From positions 62,001-126,000 of the forward strand of contig CAVXNJ010000003.1 in assembly GCA_963763135.1 (NCBI GenBank): a DNA stretch of 64,000 bases. Reading direction: 5' to 3'. The translations under genes and the position numbers were made by a program. Positions within the stretch are counted from its first letter, which is position 1. The number at the start of each line of letters is the position of its first letter. The stretch comes from JANMZO01 sp963763135 (lineage in GTDB: Bacteria > Actinomycetota > Acidimicrobiia > Acidimicrobiales > JANYDT01). The notes under the pieces were generated by a model, which was given only the letters and a program-made list of their open reading frames with translations, did not search any database and was not told where the DNA came from. Positions 23,951-31,672 of the stretch are shown here, piece after piece.

Positions 23951-24877
23951 ATGCGTCGAGTCACAGTTACGGTCGGAGTGGCCGCGCTCGTGGTTTCGGG
24001 GTTGACCGGATGCTCCGGGGGCTCGTCACCGAAGGCCACGGCCACAGGTTCAGGGTTGTCGGAGATAAGTGTCGTGGCGGCCTTCGGGCCACTCGCCGAA
24101 CTTGCGCAGCGCGTCGGCGGCTCAGCGGTTCGGGTCACCAACCTCACCAAGGCGGGCGTCGAACCACACGACCTTGAGATGAACACCAAACAGATCGACG
24201 CTATCCAAGATGCCGCCCTGGTCATCTATGTGGGCGACGGATTTCAAGCGGCGGTGGAAGACGCCGTCAGGAGCCGAAAGGGACCCTCCCTCGACGTGCT
24301 CGCGAAGATTGACCCGATAGCGACGGGCCCCGGTTCGGATGCGCACGGGTCTCACGACCCGCACTTCTGGCTGGATCCCAAACGAATGGCAACAGCCGCC
24401 CAGGTGTTGAGCGATGCGCTCAGTGCGGTGGACCCGGCTCGAGGCGTCGAGTTCGCGACTGAAGCCGGAAACTACATCGCAGAAATGAACACACTCAACG
24501 ACGAGTTCACGGCCGGTCTCGCAACATGCAAGCTTCGGACATTCGTGACCGCGCATGCAGCATTTGGGTACTTGGCGCTTCGGTACAACCTGACGCAGGA
24601 GTCGGTGACGGGAATCAGCCCTGACATCGAACCCGACCCCGAGCGCCTCGCGGCGGTGGCCGATCTGGTCAAGAAGGAAGGTGTCGGAACGATCTTCACC
24701 GAAGAGTTGGTCTCACCGAAGGTGGCCGAAGCTCTTGCTCGGGAAACGGGAGCGAAGACAGCGGTGCTCTCTCCAATCGAAGGGTTCACCGACGACGAAA
24801 TCAAGGCTGGGGCGACTTACGCTTCGAAGATGCGGGAGAACCTCACGGCCTTGGAAGGTGCATTGTCGTGCAGCTGA
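23951..24877 (+). CDS. znuA: Zinc/manganese ABC transporter substrate-binding lipoprotein
   Basis: The 308-residue protein has a lipobox (VVSGLTGC-S) after a hydrophobic signal and the cluster A-I metal-binding fold. Ligand histidines are placed as in ZnuA-type proteins: GVEPHDLEM, GSHDPHFWLDP and TAHAAFGYLA, with a late acidic segment. The His-rich loop of some ZnuA proteins is short here (GSDAHGSHDPH). It captures zinc outside the membrane for ZnuBC. The operator upstream and the overlapping ATPase and permease genes support zinc rather than manganese. Confidence 0.92.
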   Translation: MRRVTVTVGVAALVVSGLTGCSGGSSPKATATGSGLSEISVVAAFGPLAELAQRVGGSAVRVTNLTKAGVEPHDLEMNTKQIDAIQDAALVIYVGDGFQAAVEDAVRSRKGPSLDVLAKIDPIATGPGSDAHGSHDPHFWLDPKRMATAAQVLSDALSAVDPARGVEFATEAGNYIAEMNTLNDEFTAGLATCKLRTFVTAHAAFGYLALRYNLTQESVTGISPDIEPDPERLAAVADLVKKEGVGTIFTEELVSPKVAEALARETGAKTAVLSPIEGFTDDEIKAGATYASKMRENLTALEGALSCS

Positions 24878-25614
24878 TGTCGGAGTGCTCGCATGAGGCG
24901 GGCGCGGTGCTGGTCAGAGCGGTTGGTGTGTCGTTTGCGCATGCCGACAGGCCCGTGTTGCAGTCGGTGAGCCTTGATATCCGGGCCGGCGAGTTCTGCG
25001 CCCTCGTTGGAGGGAATGGCTCGGGAAAGACCACGTTTCTTCGACTCCTGCTCGATCTGTGGCATCCGCAGCATGGTCACGTTGAGCATCCCAGTGGTCC
25101 GATCGAAGTTGGCTATGTGCCGCAACGGACGCGGCTCGATGCCGATGTTCCGGCAACGGTCCACGAGATAGTCGCTACCGGCTTGCTGGGTCGCGGTTCC
25201 CGGGTACGTCGTAAGACAGGTCCTGCCGCGGTTGTGGCCTCCCTCACTGCGGTGGGTCTCGCTGATCGCGCTGACAGCCGGTTTTCCGAGTTGTCCGGTG
25301 GGCAGCAGCAGCGGGTTCTCATCGCGCGAGCGTTGGTTCGCAAACCGGATCTCCTGATCCTTGACGAGCCGGTGGCCGGGGTCGACGCCGCATCCCAGGA
25401 ATCGTTTCGCGACATCATGCACCGCGCTGTTCACGATGGCGCTGGCGTATTGCTCGTCTCGCACGAGCTCGGTGCGGTTCAGGACATCCTCGATCGCGTC
25501 GTCGTGTTGCGCAACGGTCGAATCGATTTCGACGGTCCGCCCAAGGGACTGTCGGCGAGCGGCGTGAGTCTTGGCGTGCACGCCCACGATCTACCGGTCT
25601 GGCTGGAGCGATGA
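24877..25614 (+). CDS. znuC: Zinc ABC transporter ATP-binding protein
   Basis: This ABC ATPase has Walker A GGNGSGKTT near residue 45, Q-loop VGYVPQRTRLD, signature LSGGQQQRVLIARAL and Walker B LLILDEP followed by VAGVD, with the switch His in VSHELG. ATG 24877 overlaps the znuA stop (TGATG); an in-frame GTG at 24868 is an alternative start. It overlaps znuB by four bases. It energises import of the metal bound by ZnuA. Confidence 0.93.
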   Translation: MSECSHEAGAVLVRAVGVSFAHADRPVLQSVSLDIRAGEFCALVGGNGSGKTTFLRLLLDLWHPQHGHVEHPSGPIEVGYVPQRTRLDADVPATVHEIVATGLLGRGSRVRRKTGPAAVVASLTAVGLADRADSRFSELSGGQQQRVLIARALVRKPDLLILDEPVAGVDAASQESFRDIMHRAVHDGAGVLLVSHELGAVQDILDRVVVLRNGRIDFDGPPKGLSASGVSLGVHAHDLPVWLER

Positions 25615-26477
25615 GTCTCGCAACGTTCATGGCGCTCGCGCTCCCGTATCCGTTCGACCGTGACTACATGCAGCTTGCGCTGTTCGCCGGGCTGGCGGTC
25701 GGCTTTTCAGCGCCCCTACTGGGTACGTTCCTGGTCGAGCGTCGGATGTCGTTGCTGGGCGACGGTATCGGTCACATTGCCTTTGCCGGCGTGTCCGCCG
25801 GATTGCTCGCCGGTGTCTGGCCGATCTGGACTGCCCTTATCGCTGCGGTCATCGGGGCGGTCGGGCTTGAGCTGATGCGTTCAGCGGGGCGTACCGGGGG
25901 TGACCTCGCCCTGGCCGTGGTGTTCTACGGAGGGATCGCCGGCGGCATCGTGTTGGCCGGTGCCGGTGGCAACTACAACGCAAGCGTGCTTAGTTACCTC
26001 TTCGGTTCTATCCTCACCGTCGATCGGTCGGAGGTCGTTACGGTCACGATCGTCGGTGCGATCCTGGTGGTTGTTGTCGCGGTCTTTTGGCGGGTCATGC
26101 TCGCGACGGTCACCGATGCCGACTTTGCCCGCACGCTGGGAATACCGGTTCGGACCATCGATCTTGGAATCGCTGTCGGTGCTGCGCTGGTGATCGTCGG
26201 AGCCATGCGCGTCGTCGGCCTGCTGTTGGTCGCAGCGCTGATGGTGCTGCCGGTCGGCGCCGTTCGAGTCGTGGCGCCATCGTTTCGGGCGACGATGTTC
26301 GGTTCGTCGGCACTGGGTGGCCTGAGCGTGATCGTTGGACTCTGGATCGCACGCGTCAACGCGCTGCCTCCGGGTGGCACGATCGTGCTGGTCGTCGTGA
26401 GTGCAGTGATCGTCAGCGGCGTGGCCCGTGCCGCGAACAGCTGGGTACGGTCCCGAAAGCAAACCGCAACCCGCTGA
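25611..26477 (+). CDS. znuB: Zinc ABC transporter permease
   Basis: The 288-residue ABC-3 family permease has about eight hydrophobic helices. The early segment FLVERRMSLLGDGIGHIAFA carries the family's conserved GDGIGHxAF motif, and SYLFGSILTVDRSEV lies mid-protein. The start overlaps znuC (ATGA). The C-terminus ends in a short basic tail. Confidence 0.93.
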   Translation: MSLATFMALALPYPFDRDYMQLALFAGLAVGFSAPLLGTFLVERRMSLLGDGIGHIAFAGVSAGLLAGVWPIWTALIAAVIGAVGLELMRSAGRTGGDLALAVVFYGGIAGGIVLAGAGGNYNASVLSYLFGSILTVDRSEVVTVTIVGAILVVVVAVFWRVMLATVTDADFARTLGIPVRTIDLGIAVGAALVIVGAMRVVGLLLVAALMVLPVGAVRVVAPSFRATMFGSSALGGLSVIVGLWIARVNALPPGGTIVLVVVSAVIVSGVARAANSWVRSRKQTATR

Positions 26478-26544
26478 GCCCGCTGTCGTCAACGCGCTGT
26501 CGTCAACCCGCCGTCGTCAACCGTTGTCATGTCGCTAACCGTTG
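26478..26544. repeat. Short imperfect tandem repeats between convergent genes
   Basis: The gap between znuB and the convergent lipoprotein gene consists of repeats of CGCTGTCGTCAAC with variants (CCGCCGTCGTCAAC, then CCGTTGTCAT twice), about 13-16 nt each. No stable hairpin is evident. It looks like slippage-prone DNA rather than a terminator. Confidence 0.55.
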
Positions 26545-27084
26545 TCATTCAACGATGATCGTGGCCGTATTACCGCTGAGGTCTTCCTTGACCGGGTACG
26601 TGCCGGGGATGGAGAACTGGAAGGTCTCGACCAATCCGCCGGTCACCGTGGCCCCGGGAAGGTCGCCGACGATTACGGCCGAAATCTGCTTGTCGCCGGC
26701 TTTGAACGTTACGGTCTCGCCGACCTTCACCGTGAGAGTGTTCGGTTCGAACGCCCGCCCCACGACGCTGATGGTGCGCTCGGCGGGTGCTTCGCCGTCG
26801 GTGAGAATGACACCCTGAACGGGAGCGGCTCCGGCCGCGGTCGTCTCGGTGGCCCCGGTGGCGGTCGTCGTCTCCGCGGCCGTAGCGGTCTCCGTTGTCG
26901 CTGCAGTCGTCTCCGATGAAGCCGCGGCGGTCTCGTTTGACGTCGTGGCTTCTGTCGCCGTGGTGGTTTCTGTTGCCGTGGTGGTATCGGAAGACTTGCT
27001 ACCGCAGGCGGTCAACGCCAGGGCGGCCAAACCACAGACACTGATGAAGCGGATTCGGGCGGACAGCGTTCGTTTCGGTGACAT
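26545..27084 (-). CDS. Cupredoxin-like lipoprotein with Thr/Ala-rich linker
   Basis: The 179-residue protein has a lipoprotein signal (FISVCGLAALALTAC) after a basic start, a Thr/Glu/Ala-rich linker of about 60 residues (TTTATETTTATEATTS type), and a C-terminal beta domain beginning VVGRAFEPNTLTVKVGETVT that fits the cupredoxin fold. The normal copper ligands (His, Cys, His, Met) are absent: the region that should hold the first His reads FKAGDKQISAVIVG. So it probably does not bind copper. ATG 27084 has an AGGA site 5 nt upstream; the longer frame to 27126 adds 14 residues before the signal. Role unknown. Confidence 0.8.
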   Translation of the reverse strand: MSPKRTLSARIRFISVCGLAALALTACGSKSSDTTTATETTTATEATTSNETAAASSETTAATTETATAAETTTATGATETTAAGAAPVQGVILTDGEAPAERTISVVGRAFEPNTLTVKVGETVTFKAGDKQISAVIVGDLPGATVTGGLVETFQFSIPGTYPVKEDLSGNTATIIVE

Positions 27085-27170
27085 GGTTCCTCGTGGTTGT
27101 GAAAGTGGCTCATCTGTCTTCGACATGTTCCTGTGAGACCTGAACCGCGAGGTCGTGATCGGGAAGGTCG

Positions 27171-27755
27171 TCAGGGTTTCGCAAGGTGCGCGCTTTCGCC
27201 GTGGTGGTCGAAGATCATGAGCACGTCGACCGGTCCGCCGTAGCCGGCGATCCAATGCGGTGTCATCGTGTTGAACTCGGCGGCTTGGCCCGTTTCCACC
27301 AGGTGTTCGCGTTCGCCCAGCACCAGGCGAGCCGTGCCTTCGAGCACATAGAACCAGTCACGGCCGGGATGGACCTTCGGGTCAGGCTGTTTCTTCGATG
27401 CCGGAAATCGCATCTTGGTCACGGAACGACCGGACGGATCGTGGTGCCGGGTGAGGGGCCAGTACAGCGCGCCGTTCTCCGATTTGCTGCGTATCGGTCG
27501 GATGACAACCTCTTCATCGTTCTCGTCGCCCAAGAGTTCGTCGACCGTGGTTTCCAGAGCTTTCGCGAGGTCGGCCAGTTGGTCAATGGCCAGCCTGCGG
27601 TGGCCGGTCTCTATGCGACTGATCGTGGAGGCACTGATGAACGAGCGCCGCGCCAACTCGTCGAGGGTCCAACCGCGAGATGTTCGAAGGCTGCGGATTC
27701 GGCGGCGGGCAATGTCTTCGACCCGGGTTGGTTCGGACTTCTTCTCTTGCGTCAT
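27171..27755 (-). CDS. XRE-family regulator with C-terminal cupin domain
   Basis: The 194-residue protein joins an N-terminal XRE helix-turn-helix (RRIRSLRTSRGWTLDELARR, then SFISASTISRIETGHRRLAI) to a C-terminal cupin barrel with HPGRDWFYVLEGTARLVLGE and FNTMTPHWIAGYGGP. Such regulators sense small ligands through the cupin. It is divergent from the methyltransferase gene, with 47 nt between the starts, and probably controls it. ATG 27755 is chosen because the HTH begins soon after it; the ORF extends 49 further codons that overlap the divergent gene. Confidence 0.87.
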   Translation of the reverse strand: MTQEKKSEPTRVEDIARRRIRSLRTSRGWTLDELARRSFISASTISRIETGHRRLAIDQLADLAKALETTVDELLGDENDEEVVIRPIRSKSENGALYWPLTRHHDPSGRSVTKMRFPASKKQPDPKVHPGRDWFYVLEGTARLVLGEREHLVETGQAAEFNTMTPHWIAGYGGPVDVLMIFDHHGESAHLAKP

Positions 27756-27802
27756 TGGCAAGACTCTATGCCAAAATGGGAAACGACCAATACGCTGCAG
27801 GT

Positions 27803-28747
27803 ATGAACGAACACCGCAGCCACGAAGATCACGAACACCAAGGGCATCACGAACATCAAGGGCATTCGCACGGGCATGGGCCGGTACAGCTCGATGAAGC
27901 ACATTGGCAGGCCTGGGCTGAGCACACGGAACTCGAAGGTGAGGTCCTGATCGGCTTTGTCGGTGAGGCCGCTGCCTGGGTTGCGGACACGCGGGGAGTA
28001 GCGGCGCCTCCGATTGCGCGCGTTCTCGACATCGGGAGCGGCCCGGGGGTTGGAACGTGTGAGTTGGCGCGCGCCTTCCCGGAAGCGAACGTGGTGGCCG
28101 TCGATGGTTCTCCGGCGATGCTGGAGCGCGCTATCGCCCGGGCCGGAAGGCTCGGACTGGGCGACCGCATCACTGCGCTCGTGGCCGAACTGCCTGAAGG
28201 CCTCGACGCGATCGACGGAATTGACCTCGTGTGGGCCTCGATGTCGTTGCATCACATGGGTGACCAGGTGGCATCACTTCGGGCGTTGCGCGGTTGCCTT
28301 TCTGAAGGCGGGCTCATCGCGATTGCCGAATTCGGCGATCCGATGAGGATGATCCCGGCTGATCTGGACCTCGGAACGCCGGGGCTGGCGGACCGCCTCG
28401 CCACCGCGGGAGCGGCATGGTTCGAGCGAATGAGGCATGGACTCGCCAACTCCGTCACATTGGTGGATGTGCCCGCTGCGCTCGACGCGGCCGGGTTCGA
28501 CGTCGTCGGCATCAGGATGCCGCGGCTCGATCTCCCCGCGCCCCTCGGTGAGCAAGCCCGCAAGTTCGTGTGTGACAATCTGCGTCGGGCCGCTCAACAG
28601 TTCAGAGACCACTTGGAATCCGATGACCTAAGCACGCTTAGTATCCTCGGTGATCCGCAGGATCCTCGAAGTGCGTTGCAACGTAATGACTTCTTCGTCT
28701 CGGCGTCGCAGACCCTGGTGCTCGGTCGGTCGAAGTCGACCGTCTGA
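27803..28747 (+). CDS. Class I SAM-dependent methyltransferase with His-rich N-terminus
   Basis: The 314-residue protein opens with a histidine cluster, HRSHEDHEHQGHHEHQGHSH, before the methyltransferase domain. Motif I VLDIGSGPGVGTCELARAFP near residue 73, the acidic VVAVDGSPAML and the post-motif DLVWASMSLHHMGD place it as a class I enzyme. The His-rich tail suggests binding of zinc, nickel or another metal and is unusual for this fold. It diverges from an XRE-cupin regulator. The substrate is unknown. ATG 27803 is the first start after the short divergent gap. Confidence 0.82.
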   Translation: MNEHRSHEDHEHQGHHEHQGHSHGHGPVQLDEAHWQAWAEHTELEGEVLIGFVGEAAAWVADTRGVAAPPIARVLDIGSGPGVGTCELARAFPEANVVAVDGSPAMLERAIARAGRLGLGDRITALVAELPEGLDAIDGIDLVWASMSLHHMGDQVASLRALRGCLSEGGLIAIAEFGDPMRMIPADLDLGTPGLADRLATAGAAWFERMRHGLANSVTLVDVPAALDAAGFDVVGIRMPRLDLPAPLGEQARKFVCDNLRRAAQQFRDHLESDDLSTLSILGDPQDPRSALQRNDFFVSASQTLVLGRSKSTV

Positions 28748-28766
28748 ATGTGGCCGATGCCGGTGG

Positions 28767-28872
28767 TCAATCAAGTGCGATGACGGTCACCGCGCCGGCA
28801 TCGCCGTTGACTTCAATGAGTGCGTCATTGGGGATGCGCTTGGTCGCGTCAGTCGACGATACCTCAGGCCGC
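28767..28872 (-). pseudogene. Possible 3' remnant of a PEP-utilising-enzyme-like gene
   Basis: On the minus strand this stretch reads TDATKRIPNDALIEVNGDAG and then AVTVIALD before TGA at 28767-28769. It resembles the C-terminal end of a PEP-utilising mobile domain (IPDGxxxxVDGxxGTVTIL). An in-frame stop lies just upstream, so nothing longer survives. The call rests on a short match and may be chance. Confidence 0.25.
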
Positions 28873-28972
28873 AGGGCTCGTCACAGTGGCCAGCGGTGAC
28901 GCGGTCTGAACGTGTCCGGGTGGCGGTGGAGAAGCATCCCCGTCGTGGCTGCGTGGTCTGGCGCGAGAAGGG

Positions 28973-29863
28973 TTAGGCCGGCGTGCCGCCGGTCTGGTCC
29001 GGGGCGTCGAAGTCGTCACGGTTGCCCAGCCCGGCTTTCGTCGACTTCGCGTCGGCCGACGACATTCGGGAGAGCGTGAAGGTGACGGTGACACCGGTCG
29101 ACGAGTCGGTCGCGGTGCCACCCTGGGGAGATAACTGGCAGGTTCCGCGGTTGCCTCCTTCGACATAGGTGCACTGGCCATTGGTCAGCCGCATCTGGAG
29201 AGTGCCGCTGGCCTCCGGGCCGACAAGTTGAAGCTCGCCACTCGACTGGAACTTGAGCCCGACGGCCCGATGGAACTTGTTGTCGTTGACCCTGTAATCC
29301 ATCCAGTACCAGCCGGTCGGCCCGATTGCTCCGGTCGTGGGTCCGGTCGTGGTCGTGGACGTCGTGGTTGACCCCGAGGACCCACCGGTCGTTGGTGGAA
29401 CCTTGACTTTCAACGGCTTGAGGCGACTGTGGATCTCGTCGCCGATGTTCGCCGAGATCGGTGCGTTGGACGGGTTCTTGAGCGTGATCGTCGTGCATTC
29501 GCCTGGCTTGACCCGAATCCCCTTCGGTTTTCCGAACAGGTTGCCCTTGGTCCCACCGAACAAGCCGGCGAAGACCGTCATGCGGTTGCAGATGGTGACC
29601 TTGCCTTCGCTCGATGTAGTGACTACGGGTGGCACGAACAGGTACAGCCCTTTGTCGTTGACCATCGACACCGTCGGGACCTCCTGCCCCTGGGCCGGAA
29701 CGGCGACGAACCCGGCCCCGACGGCGGTGGCGACAACGGTGGACAGGACGCTCAGTACCGCCGTGCGTCCGAGCCTGCGGCGCGCAGTTGGCGAGCAGTG
29801 TCGCTTTGCGTGAAGGAAGTCAACCCGTCGGTGCCAATGATCGATCGTCATGGGGAGGACCAT
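28973..29863 (-). CDS. Secreted protein of unknown function
   Basis: The 296-residue protein has a basic N-terminus and a hydrophobic segment (TAVLSVLSTVVATAVGAGFV) ending in PAQGQ, a likely signal. Residues of about 63-165 (MVNDKGLYLFVPPVVTTSSE, then KVTICNRMTVFAG) look like a cupredoxin-like or plastocyanin-like beta domain. A Thr/Ser/Gly linker (GGSSGSTTTSTTTTGPT) leads to a second domain with two cysteines (TNGQCTYVEGGNRGTCQLSP). No family is recognised. The start is not fixed by a ribosome site: ATG 29863 or 29851. Confidence 0.7.
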   Translation of the reverse strand: MVLPMTIDHWHRRVDFLHAKRHCSPTARRRLGRTAVLSVLSTVVATAVGAGFVAVPAQGQEVPTVSMVNDKGLYLFVPPVVTTSSEGKVTICNRMTVFAGLFGGTKGNLFGKPKGIRVKPGECTTITLKNPSNAPISANIGDEIHSRLKPLKVKVPPTTGGSSGSTTTSTTTTGPTTGAIGPTGWYWMDYRVNDNKFHRAVGLKFQSSGELQLVGPEASGTLQMRLTNGQCTYVEGGNRGTCQLSPQGGTATDSSTGVTVTFTLSRMSSADAKSTKAGLGNRDDFDAPDQTGGTPA

Positions 29864-30031
29864 GGCATCGACGCGTCAGCGAGACGCAAGCGACAGATCC
29901 GGCCGTCTGCCTCTGGTGACGATTCCGGCGGTAGGTTCCGCTCTCGGCTCGTTCAATCATTTCCTTGACGATCGATCCGGCTGAGCGGAGTATGTCGCAA
30001 ACACGATTTCCATCGAAGAGGGAGATACTCC

Positions 30032-30220
30032 ATGGGACGCAAGGTTGCCGACTGTCGTGATTTTCCGAGTGAGTCGGGATGCACACTGACCATCGCCGGT
30101 GAGGAGGACGAGGTTCTCGATGCCGCGGTCCAACACGCTGTGGCCAAGCATGGGCACGAGGAGACCGAAGAGCTTCGTAGCGGGCTGCGATCAGCACTGA
30201 AAGACGAAACTGCCGCCTAG
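30032..30220 (+). CDS. DUF1059 family small protein
   Basis: The 62-residue protein matches the DUF1059 pattern: a start of GRKVADCRDFPSESGCTLTI with two cysteines, then a helix AAVQHAVAKHGHEETEELRS. The function of the family is unknown. AGGGAG about 9 nt before ATG 30032 supports the start. The flanks 29864-30031 and 30221-30483 hold no convincing gene; small ORFs at 30264-30471 lack coding character. Confidence 0.8.
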   Translation: MGRKVADCRDFPSESGCTLTIAGEEDEVLDAAVQHAVAKHGHEETEELRSGLRSALKDETAA

Positions 30221-30483
30221 TCGCTAGTCACCAAGGTGATGGGCGTCCGTTGACTGACGCTGAATGACGCATAGCGCGAGCAGTTCAAATGCCGGCGTTG
30301 ACCATTCGCGGGTCGCTCACCGGGCGACCCGGTGCTCAATTACGCCCGTCAGCAGGGTCGATCGAACTATTTCGCGATGCTCGCTTAATACCCTCAACAC
30401 ATTCTGCCGACTCAACCGTTACACCGGAGATCGACTCTTGCACGGAGAGTGATCGAGTCGGTCATTCGTGAGGAGAGATGCAG

Positions 30484-31587
30484 ATGTTTCCGAACCGGTT
30501 TTCAATCCCTCGTATGGCTGTACGCCACCTGCTCGTGGCCGGGTTGAGCGTTGGCCTGGTTGCCGCTGGTGCCGGCGGGGCCGCCGCCGACAACGGGAAG
30601 GGCAAAGGGAAGAGCGAGATCAAGAAGTCCGACAACTCCCGTCCGAACTCCAACGAAGATCATGACGACGACGGCGATCACGGACACAACCCGCGTACTC
30701 CGTCGTGCAAAAGCGATTGGGCGGCCGCGTCGGCGAATCGTCCACCCGCGCTCCGATCGAAGGGCGCGGCCGGAATCTACGTGTGGCACGACGGCGGGCA
30801 ATGGAACGTCTACGCAACACACACCGATAGAAACCTGGTGACGTTCCAAGGTTCGGTGCGCTTTGATGCGCCAACCGCCTCCGATGGCAAGAGCCTTGGC
30901 CGGGGTTCCGACGTACTTCAGCGTTCGACCAGCGGCGTCGACTTCACATTCAAGAACTATGGCGACCTCGACGGCGTGCGGTTCAAGAGCTCGTGTGCCT
31001 CGACGATTACGGTAAGTGCACTTATTAACGGGCAGCCGTCGCCTATCTTTGTAGGGCGAAACGCCACACCGGTGGTTGGAACCTTCACCGAGAAGCGGGT
31101 GGTGAGCCCGACGGTTTCGTCGACTCTTCCCACCGTTGCACCGACGACGACTCCCACCACCACGACCCCGGCCTGTACAGTGCCGGCCTGGAATCCGTCC
31201 TATTTGGGTTCACCGTCGAATCTTCGACGAGGGTCGTCGGCCGGTCTGTACGTGTGGCTCGACGGTGACCGTCTCCGCGTGGAGACCACCCGTCCGAACA
31301 ACACACCGTCCGTGATTACCGGCGTCATAGCGGTGAACGCAGCGGTCCTTTCGGTAAAGGGATCGAACCTCGACGGTGGCAACGACGTGATCACTCCGGC
31401 GCTCAACGGAGCCACGTTCAGCTTCAGCAATACGGGTGGGATCGACGGGTTGGAACTGCGCTCGCCCTGTGCCACGCAGATCGTGATCTCGGCAACGATC
31501 GACGGCGTTCCTGTTGTGCCGCAGCAGATCTGGATCGGTCGCAACGCTGTGAATCCGTCGGCATCGCCGATCGTGCTCAACCGCTGA
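30484..31587 (+). CDS. Secreted protein with two homologous beta domains
   Basis: The 367-residue protein carries a signal peptide (HLLVAGLSVGLVAAGAGGAAA-D, shown here only as its hydrophobic core) and a charged linker (NGKGKGKSEIKKSD and DHDDDGDHGH). It then has two copies of a domain of about 110 residues. The first includes GAAGIYVWHDGGQWNVYATH and IFVGRNATPV; the second includes SSAGLYVWLDGDRLRVETTR and IWIGRNAVNP. Each has a cysteine pair. A short Thr/Pro linker joins them. AGGAG 8 nt upstream favours ATG 30484 over 30478. No family is recognised; a ligand-binding or adhesin role is possible. Confidence 0.75.
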   Translation: MFPNRFSIPRMAVRHLLVAGLSVGLVAAGAGGAAADNGKGKGKSEIKKSDNSRPNSNEDHDDDGDHGHNPRTPSCKSDWAAASANRPPALRSKGAAGIYVWHDGGQWNVYATHTDRNLVTFQGSVRFDAPTASDGKSLGRGSDVLQRSTSGVDFTFKNYGDLDGVRFKSSCASTITVSALINGQPSPIFVGRNATPVVGTFTEKRVVSPTVSSTLPTVAPTTTPTTTTPACTVPAWNPSYLGSPSNLRRGSSAGLYVWLDGDRLRVETTRPNNTPSVITGVIAVNAAVLSVKGSNLDGGNDVITPALNGATFSFSNTGGIDGLELRSPCATQIVISATIDGVPVVPQQIWIGRNAVNPSASPIVLNR

Positions 31588-31616
31588 CCGGTCGCTGCTT
31601 CGCCCACGAAAACCAC

Positions 31617-31647
31617 AGAGGCGGCTCCCTGAACGGGAGCCGCCTCT
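31617..31647. terminator. 13-bp hairpin terminator between convergent genes
   Basis: AGAGGCGGCTCCC (31617-31629) pairs exactly with 31635-31647 across a 5-nt loop. T-rich TCGTTTCGTT follows on the plus strand and a purine-rich stretch precedes it, so it can act in both directions for the secreted-protein gene and the mttB-like gene. Confidence 0.85.
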
Positions 31648-31672
31648 TCGTTTCGTTGGCCAGCTTGGTCGG

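Noticed and set aside
30264..30471. Two small ORFs upstream of the two-domain secreted protein
   Set aside because: They overlap each other in different frames, lack ribosome sites and look non-coding.
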